64,000 bases of DNA from Ashinkailepas kermadecensis. Its lineage: Eukaryota > Arthropoda > Thecostraca > Neolepadidae. The DNA lies in NCBI GenBank assembly GCA_034440615.1, contig JAOTOM010004062.1, forward strand, positions 1 through 64,000, read 5' to 3'. Positions within the stretch are counted from its first letter, which is position 1; every line of letters begins with the position of its first letter. A model generated the notes under the pieces. That model had not been told where the DNA came from and ran no database searches. It worked only from the letters and a program-made list of their open reading frames with translations. Shown one piece after another: positions 12,110-22,833 of this stretch. The position numbers and the translations under genes were made by a program.

Positions 12110-13790
12110 ATGTATGTTAAGTAAAATAGATTATATATAGGTAGCACTAGTTTACTAGTCTGAAAGGCCATATTGCACACCTACAGCAATAATACTGGTT
12201 TGAGTCCCGGCTGATTACCCGTCACCGATTACGCCATTTATGGAATGCGCAAACGTTCATTCCGTATCTGCACGCTTTCCTTCGTTCAGTCTTTTCCTTC
12301 GGGGAAGAAATTCCGTAGAAATATTGAATGAGATTATCTTGAAGCAGTTTTTGCAAACACTTCAATAAACATAGGTAATTATGTGGTTATTTTAATTCAT
12401 TATTAGTCCACAAAAGGTTGATACAGGTTGATGTTGATGTGGGCTGATTAAGTTGATGCAGGCTGTATCAATTTACCCCGCAGGTTTTCCGCTGCAGGCT
12501 GTAACATGTTATGCAACATTCCGTGTAGTGTAGCGGCAAACGCTAGATGCTCTTCACCGTTGCGAAGCTGAGAGAACTTGGTAATGCTAACAGGCACCTA
12601 AACAGTTAGCATGTGGGCGACAAATTAGAAATTAATAGTGAAGCACCGACATTGAAATTTTACTTTCGCTCCAAAAATGTGCCACATCGTCACCTTTCCA
12701 CAGTCACGGACCGAAATTATTCGCGCTTGTTTTTGCAGCGAGAAGGGGTGACAGTAGCAACGTGTTATGTAGCTGTGACAACCGGCTTCATACTTTTGGA
12801 GAAGATGCAGTTGCATCAGCCATTCCGTGTATCAACTGGACCAGGTCTCCTCTAACTATGGACATTGGGGTGAAAAAACACATGTCCTTGGAAATATCAA
12901 GACGATTATAATTTCCCAGCACAGATGCGACTATAACGCAACCGTAGGCGTGCGATCAGCGCACGGATAATTAACTTCACCGTCGTCCAATGCAATGCTT
13001 TTCTCTTTTAACAAGGAAATTCAAGGGGAGAAAACTGGTCAGATGTTCACCGCCGAATTTCGGATAATGGCTGTTTCATTTTCGGCGGTAGAGTTGCCGT
13101 CAAAACAGTTGGGGAAGCATGGTGAAATTTACATCAGTCGACAGATAATTAACTGCATTATCACCCTATGCCATGTTTCTTAACAGGGCGACGAATTGCC
13201 AAAGAACTCGTCAGAGGTTCATCGCGGAACATGGAGTAATGCCTGTGTTCACCTTCATCAGTAAAATAACGGTGCAGAAATCGAATGAATGGGCATGAAA
13301 CATTCCCGAAATAGAAGATAGTGGCATGCACTCCTGTTGTCCAACATGGTTTTCTTCAACCTTGACCAATTGCGTAGTTTGTTTTCTAAATGCATGCACC
13401 CATGTTAGCATCAGAGCTTACGCTTCGTCCGATGCGTGGCGCTAGTGTCGCTAAGCAGTCAAATGTCCGTGCATGGCGCGCAATGGTACGCAGCTTTGTA
13501 TTGCGTAATGCTAGCCCACCCCTATAGCCGAGGAGACAAAGCGTCTAATAGAGGATCGGCGCGCCGCTCTCCGGCGGGGGCACGGGCTGTACGACGAGCT
13601 GAGCCGCAGCTCACTCTCTGCCATACTGCGTGATGCCGATGACTCGATCAGTCAGCTGGTGGCAAGAGTCAGGCCTGGCTCCTCGTATCGCCGTATTCGG
13701 CCGTTCATCGCGAGAAAGATGTCCGGCATGGGTCAAATAAGCTGAACATTCAGCCAACCACACCCAACAGATGTTCCGCTGAGGTCGTCG
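12110..13790. other. No gene seen
   Basis: Open frames such as 12613-12855 and 13436-13633 are short and unrecognised. The last 300 bases become GC-rich before the 12-bp array. Confidence 0.45.
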
Positions 13791-13799
13791 TCGGGAGGG

Positions 13800-14578
13800 C
13801 GGTCCGGCTGCCTGTCCGGCTGCCTGTCCGGCTGCCTGTCCGGCTGCCTGTCCGGCTGCCTGTCCGGCTGCCTGTCCGGCTGCCTGTCCGGCTGCCTGTC
13901 CGGCTGCCTGTCCGGCTGCCTGTCCGGCGGCCTGTCCGGCTGCCTGTCCGGCTGCCTGTCCGGCTGCCTGTCCGGCTGCCTGTCCGGCTGCCTGTCCGGC
14001 TGCCTGTCCGGCTGCCTGTCCGGCTGCCTGTCCGGCTGCCTGTCCGGCTGCCTGTCCGGCTGCCTGTCCGGCTGCCTGTCCGGCTGCCTGTCCGCGGCCT
14101 GTCCGGCGGCCTGTCCGGCGGCCTGTCCGGCTGCCTGTCCGGCGGCTTGTCCGGCGGCCTGTCCGGCTGCCTGTCCGGCTGCCTGTCCGGCTGCCTGTCC
14201 GGCGGCCTGTCCGGCGGCCTGTCCGGCTGCCTGTCCGGCTACCTGTCCGGCGGCCTGTCCGGCTGCCTGTCCGGCTGCCTGTCCGGCTGCCTGTCCGGCC
14301 GCCTGTCCGGCTGCCTGTCCGGCTGCCTGTCCGGCTGCTGTCCGGCTGCCTGTCCGGCGGCCTGTCCGGCTGCCTGTCCGGCTGCCTGTCCGGCTGCCTG
14401 TCCGGCTGCCTGTCCGGCTGCCTGTCCGGCTGCCTGTCCGGCTGCCTGTCCGGCTGCCTGTCCGGCTGCCTGTCCGGCTGCCTGTCCGGCTGCCTGTCCG
14501 GCTGCCTGTCCGGCTGCCTGTCCGGCTGCCTGTCCGGCTGCCTGTCCGGCTGCCTGTCCGGCGGCCTGTCCGGCTGCC
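13800..14578. repeat. 12-bp minisatellite
   Basis: About 64 copies of TGTCCGGCTGCC with GGCGGCC variants, and one or two indels that shift phase. Since the unit is four codons, all frames are open on both strands, giving false proteins of up to 360 residues. Confidence 0.95.
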
Positions 14579-14688
14579 GCGGGTCGGCATCGGCCGATTC
14601 ACAGTGGGGTCGGTGAGCCCGGCCGAACTCCACCACTCGGTGGCTGACATTAACGCTAGGGGTGCGTGTGACGCCGACGGAGTATTAA

Positions 14689-15508
14689 ACCGCGCCGTCT
14701 CGGGGGTTGATATGCGCCCGCCTAAGGTTTTCCGCGGATAGTGAAAGAACGGCGTGGGGCAGCGCACCGAAATTTGGCATACCTTTTCCCTCATCAATTT
14801 GGCATGTTGTGTCAAAATATTGAGGACAGGTCATCTAGGGTCAATGAGTTAGTAAAGGTCAAGTGGGGTCACCTCCAGAAAAGTTAAACCAATCGTCGCG
14901 CTTTAACGGATAAATATATTTTAATGAAACTTTCAATGTCTGCTTATCTTTAGGGACGAAACAAAACACACCAGAGGAAGTTTTTTCCGTTTTTTATTAC
15001 TTATTAGTTTTGCATATTGCCCATTAGGGATAAAATCGAAGATTCTGGCTAAAGTAAGCATTTTTATGAAAGCAAATTGACTTCGAACAATGTTTTTCGG
15101 TTCGCTCTACCCATTAGAACAATACAAATTGAAGAAAATTGAAAACTAAAAATGTTGAAATGTCAACAAATTAAAATGTTGATTTTTGGGTGGGCAAACA
15201 TTTTAGGGCCCTGGTTAATTTCGCCTTCCTTTTCTGATTCGAAATATTATTTATTGTCTTCCAATCTCCCCAAAATGAACTCCCAGAGCCAAAAACATGC
15301 TATAAGTCGTGAAAACCTAGGCCCCCTAGTAACGGCACTTTTGGGGGATACAATTTTGGGGGTGATTTCTGGCCTTACTCGTCGAGCACTTTCCGATGAC
15401 ACCTCTTTCGTTTTCGTGCGACGCTTAGTTTGGAGATTAGGGGGGTGTTGTATCAACCGCCCCCCGAGACGGGGTGTGAGGATATGACTGGAAAGACGGA
15501 GAAGAACG
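14689..15508 (+). mobile_element. TTAA-flanked non-autonomous DNA transposon, copy 1
   Basis: About 820 bp flanked by TTAA at 14685-14688 and 15509-15512. Its ends share an imperfect inverted motif: CCGTCTCGGGGG with TTGATA close by at the left, and the reverse complement of CCCGTCTCGGGGGGCGG at the right. It has no transposase open frame. Two further copies of the same sequence lie at 53687-55350. A TTAA target is typical of the piggyBac superfamily; the superfamily call is inference from the target site only. Confidence 0.75.
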
Positions 15509-15666
15509 TTAATACGTCCACCAAAGCATCGCGCTCCCTTTATATGCCCAAATTGTCGGGTGGTCTGACAGACCCATCAGATGCCCCGCCAATCTCAATG
15601 GTGTCCTGTATGAGAAAAATTGTCAGGCGGGTTGTCCGGGTTGAAAGGGTCAGGTGGTGGTTTCGT

Positions 15667-15734
15667 CTCCCTTGGTAAGTAATACCATTTGTCCGGGGAG
15701 TAACCCGGCGATATAGTATTACTTACCAAGGGAG
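15667..15734. repeat. Perfect 18-bp inverted repeat (hairpin)
   Basis: CTCCCTTGGTAAGTAATA at 15667-15684 pairs perfectly with 15717-15734 across a 32-base loop. It lies 155 bases beyond the TTAA element. It may be a tiny MITE or a foldback remnant. Confidence 0.8.
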
Positions 15735-15888
15735 TGGCGAAAACATCCCCCAGCTGTATCTAATCAACTGCTGGACTTGACTGTTTGGTTCCGAAAGTGG
15801 GGGAAAGGCTATTTAGGTATAAGACGAACTCAGGGCAAAATTATTTTATATTTTGGTCAAATTAAGTCAAAAGCAGATTTGATGGTTC

Positions 15889-16030
15889 CGGCCGCCCCGG
15901 TAGCTCGGTCGGTTAGATCGCCGACTTGCACTGGTCTCCCCTATCCTGGCAAGACAGGATGCGAGTCTTCTCGAACTGACAAAACACAGCTGATAGTTCG
16001 TGGCAGTCGACAAATGTCATGTCAAATGTA
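15889..16030 (+). mobile_element. tRNA-derived SINE, family 2, diverged copy
   Basis: Starts CCGCCCCGGTAGCTCGGTCG, an A-box-like head, followed by a CTTGCACTGGTCTCCCCT segment shared with the copy at 19583. The B box is decayed to GATGCGAGTC. Confidence 0.65.
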
Positions 16031-16442
16031 AAAACCTTCCAGAAGTCACATTGAGCGCAGGAAACGGCTCATCCATGCATGAATGTGGACGTATAGTGGA
16101 CACTTAGGTGTATTTATTGTTCGCAGCCTCACTTATCTGCCACATGTTGGTCAGCTCCTGCATACTTGTCGGGTTGAACAACGCTCGACAAAGTATCCCT
16201 CTGTTCCTACGATTGTTGGTTGTGTCATATGTCGAGTATGGTATTTCGGTGTCTGGAAACTCATCTGCTGAACGTGCGCCTCGCGTGCAGAACCGCATCA
16301 ACTTGGCTGCCCTTTGCTGCGGTTTCGGCGAGACGCCGCCAGTGACGCCGACAGTGACGTGGACAGTGACGCGGCCCAGTGAGTGACGTCGGCTGCCAGC
16401 TGGACATCCGGTCCGGTCCCGGACAGCTTCACCGAGGCGGAG

Positions 16443-16574
16443 ATGAGACCACTCACGCCGGCGCTGCTGCTGCTGCTGCTGGCGGCCGCACCGCGGACGG
16501 TGGCGTTCCTCAACTTCAACAACAAATACATGACCTTCCTGAAGCCCATACCGGAGGCTATGTTCACGGACAAG
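16443..16574 (+). CDS. First exon A of a small secreted protein (44 codons)
   Basis: ATG at 16443 opens a 44-codon reading frame that ends exactly at a donor, AAG/GTAGGC at 16575, in phase 0. Residues 1-21 form a clear signal peptide: Arg, a run of leucines, then APRTVA. The mature part begins FLNFNNKYMTFLKPIPEAM. The position and length resemble exons B (17552) and C (20965): each is one short plus-strand exon with a signal peptide, a short mature start containing a Leu-Lys pair, and a phase-0 donor. I cannot name the family. No second exon could be assigned; it may splice to the exon at 22621 as an alternative first exon, or be a broken tandem duplicate. No TATA box is evident upstream. Confidence 0.55.
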
Positions 16575-16765
16575 GTAGGCAGGTCGCGGACCAGGTGGGT
16601 AGACTACCGACCTGGTGGACAGGTTACTAACCTGGTGAGCAAGTAAGATCCAGGTGGGCAGACCCCGGACAAGGTGGACAGGCTATGAACCTGGTGAGCA
16701 GGTAACGAACCAGGTGGGCAGTCCACGGACAAGGTGGGCATGTTGTGAACCTGGCCCGGTGAGCT
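16560..16765. repeat. Degenerate repeat seeded at the exon A donor
   Basis: The last exon bases and donor (CACGGACAAG/GTAGGCA) recur as CCCGGACAAGGTGGACA near 16664 and CACGGACAAGGTGGGCA near 16723, interleaved with AACCTGGTGAGCAGGT and ACCAGGTGGGCAG units. Many units contain an AG/GTGGGCA or GTGAGC donor-like motif. Confidence 0.75.
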
Positions 16766-17450
16766 ATGCAGCACATTTCACCGCACGGATGCTGATGTGC
16801 CATTCTCTAAACGATTTGGTGACAAGCTGTTCACTATCTAGATTGCAGATAGTTTTCTCCCTTACAAACCTTACAGTGCGTGGACAACGTTGAGGGGGAC
16901 CTTTATTTCACCGGCACTCTGTTTACTCCTTAGAGGAAATGTCTTGAGTGTACGTGGCAGCCGACAGTGAGAATTCCTCAGGCGCAGACGAGGCAGTGGA
17001 CCATTAGGGAGGAGAGTTTGCCAGTGGCACATCGACAGCAACACCAAGCATCAGGGGGATAGACATAAACCAACGGGTAGCCATATGTTCACCATTAGGG
17101 TAGCATGAATGTCCTTTCAAAGGCATACTCATTCCTCAATGTGATGACGCAGCGGCAAAATGACCTGAGAACACATGACCTGCTTTGTTTGGTTCGCTGA
17201 CTCACGATCAAGGCACCTGTTTTCTGTCGGCTGGCGTCGGGACGTCCAACCACAGGCAGCCAACAACAGCTAGCCCACTGACCTACGTGTAGTGCACGCC
17301 ATCCAGTCCGGCGTAACCGCACCGGCCTCCGATATTGCTCTTTCTTATGAACGGTCGCGCCGTGCTGTCGGCGAGCGAAACTGAGTCGTGACCAACTCAC
17401 CACTGTGCCACCGACCAACAAACACCCTGGCATAAGCATTTGACCCGACT
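16766..17450. other. Intergenic or intronic, possible SINE relic
   Basis: No exon recognised. Read on the minus strand, 17420-17230 starts GGTCGGTGGCACAGTGGTGAG, which resembles a SINE head, but no B box could be placed. Confidence 0.35.
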
Positions 17451-17454
17451 TCGC

Positions 17455-17460
17455 TATAAA
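17455..17460 (+). promoter_or_regulatory. Candidate TATA box for exon B
   Basis: TATAAA sits 92 bases before the ATG at 17552, so a transcript starting about 30 bases downstream would have a 5' leader of about 65 bases. It is the only one of the three signal-peptide exons with such a box. Confidence 0.4.
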
Positions 17461-17551
17461 TTCGGCAGCTGCAAGCCAGGCCACCGATTGTTCCGGCGGC
17501 GCTCTTCAAGGCTGCGTCGCTGCACCGGCGCTATTTTGTTGGGTGGGCAGC

Positions 17552-17671
17552 ATGCGGCTGAACGCGGTGCTGGTGTGTCTGGCTGTGGTCGGAGGCACGT
17601 GTGATGGTCTGCTGTCTTTCCCGCCCGGGTACAGGGTGGTGCTCAAGACGTCCGCTGTATTAGGCAGTACG
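17552..17671 (+). CDS. First exon B of a small secreted protein (40 codons)
   Basis: ATG at 17552 gives MRLNAVLVCLAVVGGTCDG, a signal peptide, then LLSFPPGYRVVLKTSAVLGST, ending at donor ACG/GTAAGC (17672) in phase 0. The FPPG motif after a signal peptide resembles the start of arthropod DM4/12-type secreted proteins, but this is a weak likeness. The frame also stays open through the following minisatellite to 18973, so a single-exon protein with a long Ser/Pro/Gln-rich repeat is formally possible. I favour splicing because the repeat translation drifts between three different peptide motifs as unit lengths vary, and because exons A and C end the same way. No downstream exon was assigned. Exons A, B and C are all on the plus strand within 4.7 kb. 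Confidence 0.55.
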
Positions 17672-17696
17672 GTAAGCCACTGGGTCAATGCTCGTC

Positions 17697-18905
17697 TCCC
17701 CGGCGTATCGGCAGCCAGTACACTCTCCCCAGTGTCTCGGCAGCCAGTACTCCTCTCCTCAGTGTCTCGGCAGCCAGTACACTCTCCCCAGTGTCTCGGC
17801 AGCCAGTACTCCTCTCCTCAGTGTCTCGGCAGCCAGTACTCCTCTCCTCAGTGTCTCGGCAGCCAGGAGTCCTCTCCCCAGTGTCTCGGCAGCCAGTACT
17901 CCTCTCCCCAGTGTCTCGGCAGCCAGCACACCTCTCCTCAGTGTCTCGGCAGCCAGTACTCCTCTCCTCAGTTTATCGGCAGCCAGTACTCCTCTCCCCA
18001 GTGTCTCGGCAGCCAGTATACTCTCCTCAGTGTCTCGGCAGCCAGTACTCCTCTCCCCAGTGTCTCGGCAGCCAGGAGTCCTCTCCTCAGTGTCTCGGCA
18101 GCCAGCACACTCTCCCCAGTGTCTCGGCAGCCAGGAGTCCTCTCCCCAGTGTCTCGGCAGCCAGTACTCCTCTCCTCAGTGTCTCGGCAGCCAGTACTCC
18201 TCTCCTCAGTGTCTCGGCAGCCAGCACCCTCTCCCCAGTGTCTCGGCAGCCAGTACACTCTCCTCAGTGTCTCAGCAGCCAGTACTCCTCTCCTCAGTGT
18301 ATCGGCAGCCAGTACTCCTCTCCCCAGTGTCTCGGCAGCCAGTATACTCTCCTCAGTGTCTCGACAGCCAGTACTCCTCTCCCCAGTGTCTCGGCAGCCA
18401 GTACTCCTCTCCCCAGTGTCTCGACAGCCAGTATACTCTCCTCAGTGTCTCGGCAGCCAGGAGTCCTCTCCCCAGTGTCTCGGCAGCCAGTACTCCTCTC
18501 CTCAGTGTCTCGGCAGCCAGTACTCCTCTCCTCAGTGTCTCGGCAGCCAGTACTCCTCTCCCCAGTGTCTCGGCAGCCAGTACCCTCTCCCCAGTGTCTC
18601 GGCAGCCAGTACTCCTCTCCTCAGTGTCTCGGCAGTCAGTACTCCTCTCCCCAGTGTCTCGGCAGCCAGCACACTCTCCCCAGTGTCTCGGCAGCCAGTA
18701 CAGTCTCCCCAGTGTCTCGGCAGCCAGTACACTCTCCTCAGTGTCTCGGCAGCCAGTACTCCTCTCCCCAGTGTCTCGGCAGCCAGCACACTCTCCCCAG
18801 TGTCTCGGCAGCCAGTACAGTCTCCCCAGTGTCTCGGCAGCCAGTACACTCTCCTCAGTGTCTCAGCAGCCAGTACACTCTCCTCAGTGCCTCGGCAGCC
18901 AATAC
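17697..18905. repeat. About 30-bp minisatellite in the presumed intron of B
   Basis: About 40 units of GTGTCTCGGCAGCCAGTA followed by CTCCTCTCCTCA, with 26 to 30 bp length variants. Each unit holds a pyrimidine tract plus CAG (CTCCTCTCCTCAG), which is acceptor-like, and GGCAGCCAGTAC, which resembles the end of exon B (GGCAGTACG). Open frames of more than 400 codons in all three frames are repeat translations. Confidence 0.95.
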
Positions 18906-19173
18906 TAATTTCCCCAGTGTCACCGATACATGGGTATTTCCTTCGGTTGTCAAAGATGGCCCGACTTCATTGAAGCCAGCCTATGACAACATAAAGGTGA
19001 AGAGCAGCGTGCCAATACGCATTCCGCTCATTGGTATCCATGGAAGCAAGTCCGAACAAATTTGGAACAGTGAATGTGCATGTTTTCGTCGGTTGTCTAC
19101 TCACTGGCCATATCTCTGTATATTGTTTACCCACTGAACATTGTCTCTGTAAGTTGTCTGCTCACTGTACATG

Positions 19174-19253
<80 letters not shown>

Positions 19254-19580
19254 CATATATGTATGTGTATTTATATCTGGAAATTATATATCCACTGGGC
19301 ATATCTCTGTTAGTCGTCTGGCCATTTTAAACGTCTCAGTCTGTTGTTTACCTAATTGACATGTCTGCGTCAGTTGTTTACCCACCGGACATTGTCTTCA
19401 CATGTGTTCTGCCTGGGACGACGAACATATTTCTCATGCCGTACTCGGATACTGAAGAGCTGTGTACATTTATCTCAGCTTCGGTTGATGCTGGCAATTG
19501 GTGTTTATAGTGCAACAACCGTTGTAGGGGAAACATTAGCATAATGCAAACACAAATTATGATGAGTGGCAACAAGATGA
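18906..19580. other. No exon recognised; (AT)n at 19170-19258
   Basis: The frame leaving the minisatellite stays open to about 19137 but contains no recognisable domain. An (AT)n tract of about 75 bases occurs at 19170-19245. Confidence 0.45.
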
Positions 19581-19582
19581 GA

Positions 19583-19800
19583 TGCCGCCCCGGTAGCTCA
19601 GTTGGTTAGAGCGCCGGCCTGCACTGATCTCCCCTGTCCTGGCAACACAGGGTTCGAGTCGCTTCACGCGCTCGCGTTTAGCCTCAGGCAGGGAGGGTCA
19701 GTGGCAGCTGGCCCGATAAGGCCGGGGACGAGCTACCGGGCGGCCGTGTCGGTGCATTGACGGCACGTTAAACTTTCGGTCAAAATTCTGCCGTTGAACT
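19583..19800 (+). mobile_element. tRNA-derived SINE, family 2
   Basis: Head CCGCCCCGGTAGCTCAGTTG then GTTAGAGCGCCGG (A box) and B box GGGTTCGAGTC, followed by a GC-rich body containing GGCCGGGGACGAGCTACCGG and GACGGCACGTTAAACTTTCG. A diverged copy is at 15889. A real tRNA is ruled out by the long insertion between the boxes. Confidence 0.8.
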
Positions 19801-20140
19801 GGAATTCATGGATCGGGTGGTGGGTCCAGGGTTCACGCAACAAACTCTGCTTAGCAACAGGACCCTGGTTCACAAAGCCACCCCAGCAATAGCTAAGATT
19901 AAATTTATTTTGAAAAAAAACTTAGTTCGACATAGCCAGCGACCTTGTCGTACCACTAATCCACGCCCACCAGAGGTGAACCTGGTACCAGCGACCTTGC
20001 AGTCACACTTAGCCACGTCTGTCAGAGGTGCACCTGGTACGCCCGACGAGCCCGTATCAAGAGCATGTCTTGCCACGTGCATGACATCGTGCCGAGAAAC
20101 AGAGACAGAGAGAGACGGAGCGAGAGACAAAAAGAAAGAG

Positions 20141-20636
<496 letters not shown>

Positions 20637-20804
20637 GCGCTAATTGACAAGTCAAATAACGCTCGGCGTCAGTATTTGATCGTGGCTGGAATGTATTCGG
20701 ACGGAGAGAGTTCGCACCTCGGTGGCCGACTGACCGACAGACGTGGGCGGTGTCCGACTTGAAGTCCTCACCACATCTGCGGGCAGCGGCGCCGTGTTGG
20801 CAGT

Positions 20805-20962
20805 GTGCTGTTTCCGCCGCAGTGTGCTGTTTCCGCCGTGCTCGCAGTGTGCTGTTTCCGCCGCAGTGTGCTGTTTCCGCCGTGCTCGCAGTGTGCGTTC
20901 CCCGGGGGCCGGGGGGGCCGCGGGGGCCGGGGGCGGGGTGCCGCAGTGTGCTGTTTCCGCCA
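20805..20962. repeat. 19-bp repeats in the presumed 5' leader of gene C
   Basis: Six copies of GCAGTGTGCTGTTTCCGCC, partly separated by GTGCTCGCA and by a G-rich spacer at 20897-20938. The last copy runs directly into CACCATGC, so the repeat supplies the start-codon context. Confidence 0.85.
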
Positions 20963-20964
20963 CC

Positions 20965-21120
20965 ATGCGCCACGTGCCGTTGCCGCTGTCCACGTGGACA
21001 GTCGCGCCTGTTCTGCTCCTCTGTCCAGGCGTGTTAGCTTATCTCGGGCCAGAGGGTAGGCCCTTCCTCGATCTGAAGGGGCCTGCGCTGTTCACCGACG
21101 TGTCTCTGAACCTAGGATCA
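20965..21120 (+). CDS. Gene C exon 1: signal peptide exon (52 codons)
   Basis: The start ATG lies in a strong context (GCCACCATGC). Residues 1-26 form a signal peptide (TWTVAPVLLLCPGVLA); the mature protein begins YLGPEGRPFLDLKGPALFTD and ends SLNLGS at donor TCA/GTGAGT (21121), phase 0. It can be joined in frame to exon 2 at 22621. Compared with exons A and B the mature part shares hydrophobic residues and a Leu-Lys pair, and with A also a Phe-Thr-Asp. The product is likely secreted or membrane-bound; the function is unknown. The exon end is the founder of the minisatellite that fills the intron. Confidence 0.65.
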
Positions 21121-22240
21121 GTGAGTGTTACCTGCGTCTCTGAACCTAGGATCAGTGAGTGTTACCTGCGTCTCTAAACCTAGGATCAGTGAGTGTTACC
21201 TGCGTCTCTGAACCTAGGATCAGTGAGTGTTACCTGCGTCTCTAAGCCTAGGATCAGTGGGTGTTTTCTGTGTCTCTAAACATAGGACCAGTGAGTGTTT
21301 TCTGCGTATCTAAACCTAGGACAAGTGAGTTTTTCCGCGTCTCGAAACCTAGTACCAACGCTTGTTCTCGCTGTCTCGAAGGTTATAACCAGTGAGTGTT
21401 CCCTGTGACCAGTGAGTGAGTGAGTGAGTGTCAGTGAGTGAGTTGTCTCTGTCTCCATATCTGGGACCGGTGAGTGTTCCCTGTGTTTCGAAACCCAGGA
21501 TCAGTGAGTGTGTGTTGAACATAATGCCAGTGAATGTGTCCTGTGTTTCCATACATAGGAATATTGAATCTTTCCTGTGTCTCGAAACCTAGGACCAGTG
21601 AGTGTTACCTGCGTCTCGAAACCTAGGACCAGTGAGTGTTACCTGCGTCTCGAAACCTAGGACCAGTGAATGTTTCTGTTCTCGAAACCCAGGACCAGTG
21701 ATAATTTGTATTTTGTGTCTGCATACCTAGGGCCAATGATTGTTCCCTCTGTCTCGAAAGCTAGAACCGGTGAGTGTTGCTTGTGTCTAGAGACCTAGGA
21801 ACACTGAATGTTTCCTGTGTCTCGAAACCTATGACAAGGTTGTGTTTGCTGTGGCTCGATACCTAGAATCAGTCAGTGTTTCCTCTGGCTCGAAACCTAG
21901 GACCACTGTGTGTTTCTTGTCTCGAAATCTATGACCAGTGAATATTTCCCGTGTCTCGATACCTAGGACCAGTGAGTGTTTCCTCTGTCTCGAAACCTAG
22001 GACTAGTGGGTGATTCCTGTCTCGAAATCTAGGATCATTCAGTGCTTCCTGTGTTTCGCTACTTAGGACTATTGGATGCTTCCTGTGTTTCGATACTTAG
22101 GACTACTGGGTGCTTCCTGTGTCTCGACATCCAGGACTACTGGGTGCTTCCTGTGTCTCGACATCTAGGACTACTGGGTGCTTCCTGTGCCTCAATATTT
22201 AGGACCAGTGGGTGTTCTCTGCCAGTGAGTGTTTCCTTCC
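21098..22240. repeat. Minisatellite made from the exon C 5' splice site
   Basis: The first units are exact copies of the exon end and donor: TCTCTGAACCTAGGATCA/GTGAGTGTTACCTGCG, period about 34 bp. They decay rightwards into CTCGAAACCTAGGACCAGTG variants, about 30 units in all. At least the first four copies keep TCA/GTGAGT intact, so the intron starts with several equivalent donors. Confidence 0.92.
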
Positions 22241-22254
22241 TCATGTTTGCCAGT

Positions 22255-22620
22255 CAGTGTCAGTGGCAATATTAGTGTCAATATCAGTGTCAGTGTCATT
22301 GTCAGCGGCAGTACCCATCTAGGACCAGCGAGTGCTCCCTTTCTCGTGCTTGCCAATGAGTGTCAGTGTCAGTTGCCAGTGAGTGCCAATGAGTGCCAAT
22401 GAGTGTCAGTGTCAGTGTCGCGTCAGTATCAGTGTCAGTGTCAGTGTCAGTGTCAGTGTCAGTGTCAGTGTCAGTGTCAGCAGCAGCACCCATCTAGGAC
22501 CAGTGAGTGCTTCCTTCCTTGTGTTTGCCAGTCAGTGTCAGTGTCAGTGTCAGTGTCAGTGTCAGTATCAGTGTCAGTGTCAGTGTCAGTGTCAGTGTCA
22601 GTGTCAGTGTCAGTACCCAG
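22255..22620. repeat. (GTCAGT)n hexamer array next to the exon 2 acceptor
   Basis: Two main blocks of GTCAGT (22405-22480 and 22532-22612) separated by copies of the GACCAGTGAGTGCTTCCTT-type unit. The array leads into ACCCAG/TAC, so exon 2 would have an acceptor with almost no pyrimidine tract. Confidence 0.9.
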
Positions 22621-22833
22621 TACGGCTTTCCGCAGTACGTCGCGCCGCTGGCCATCATGCTTGTGCTGGGCATGGTCACCGCCGGCCAGTACGGCTTCCT
22701 GCCCATCAAGACCAAGGAGGTGGTGCGCAAGCTGCGCTACTTCGGCCTGCTGCACGGCCCGCACCCGCACCGGCCGCTGTACCGGTACACGCGTGACGTC
22801 ACCGACCACCACGCCGCCCATTGGCTGATGCAG
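22621..22833 (+). CDS. Gene C exon 2: hydrophobic segment exon (71 codons)
   Basis: Open frame from acceptor CCCAG/TAC to donor CAG/GTGCGG (22834), phase 0 at both sides and 71 whole codons, with the high GC content expected of coding sequence. It encodes YGFPQYVAPLAIMLVLGMVT, a probable membrane helix (residues about 6-24), then a basic segment (PIKTKEVVRKLRYFG) and a His/Pro-rich tail (GPHPHRPLYRY). Joined to exons 1 and 3 it gives a protein of at least 157 residues. The layout (signal peptide, membrane helix, charged tail) parallels the minus-strand gene at 33.5-41.3 kb, but I see no clear sequence alignment. Confidence 0.6.

Noticed and set aside
13611..14815. Open frames of up to 360 codons on both strands (Arg-Gln-Pro-Asp and Ala-Gly-Gln repeats)
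   Set aside because: Translations of the 12-bp repeat TGTCCGGCTGCC; a unit of four codons with no stop keeps every frame open.
17791..19137. Plus-strand frames of more than 400 codons rich in Ser, Gln and Pro, as for an adhesive repeat protein
   Set aside because: All three frames are open and the peptide motif shifts between frames; only the first 40 codons from 17552 look like coding sequence.
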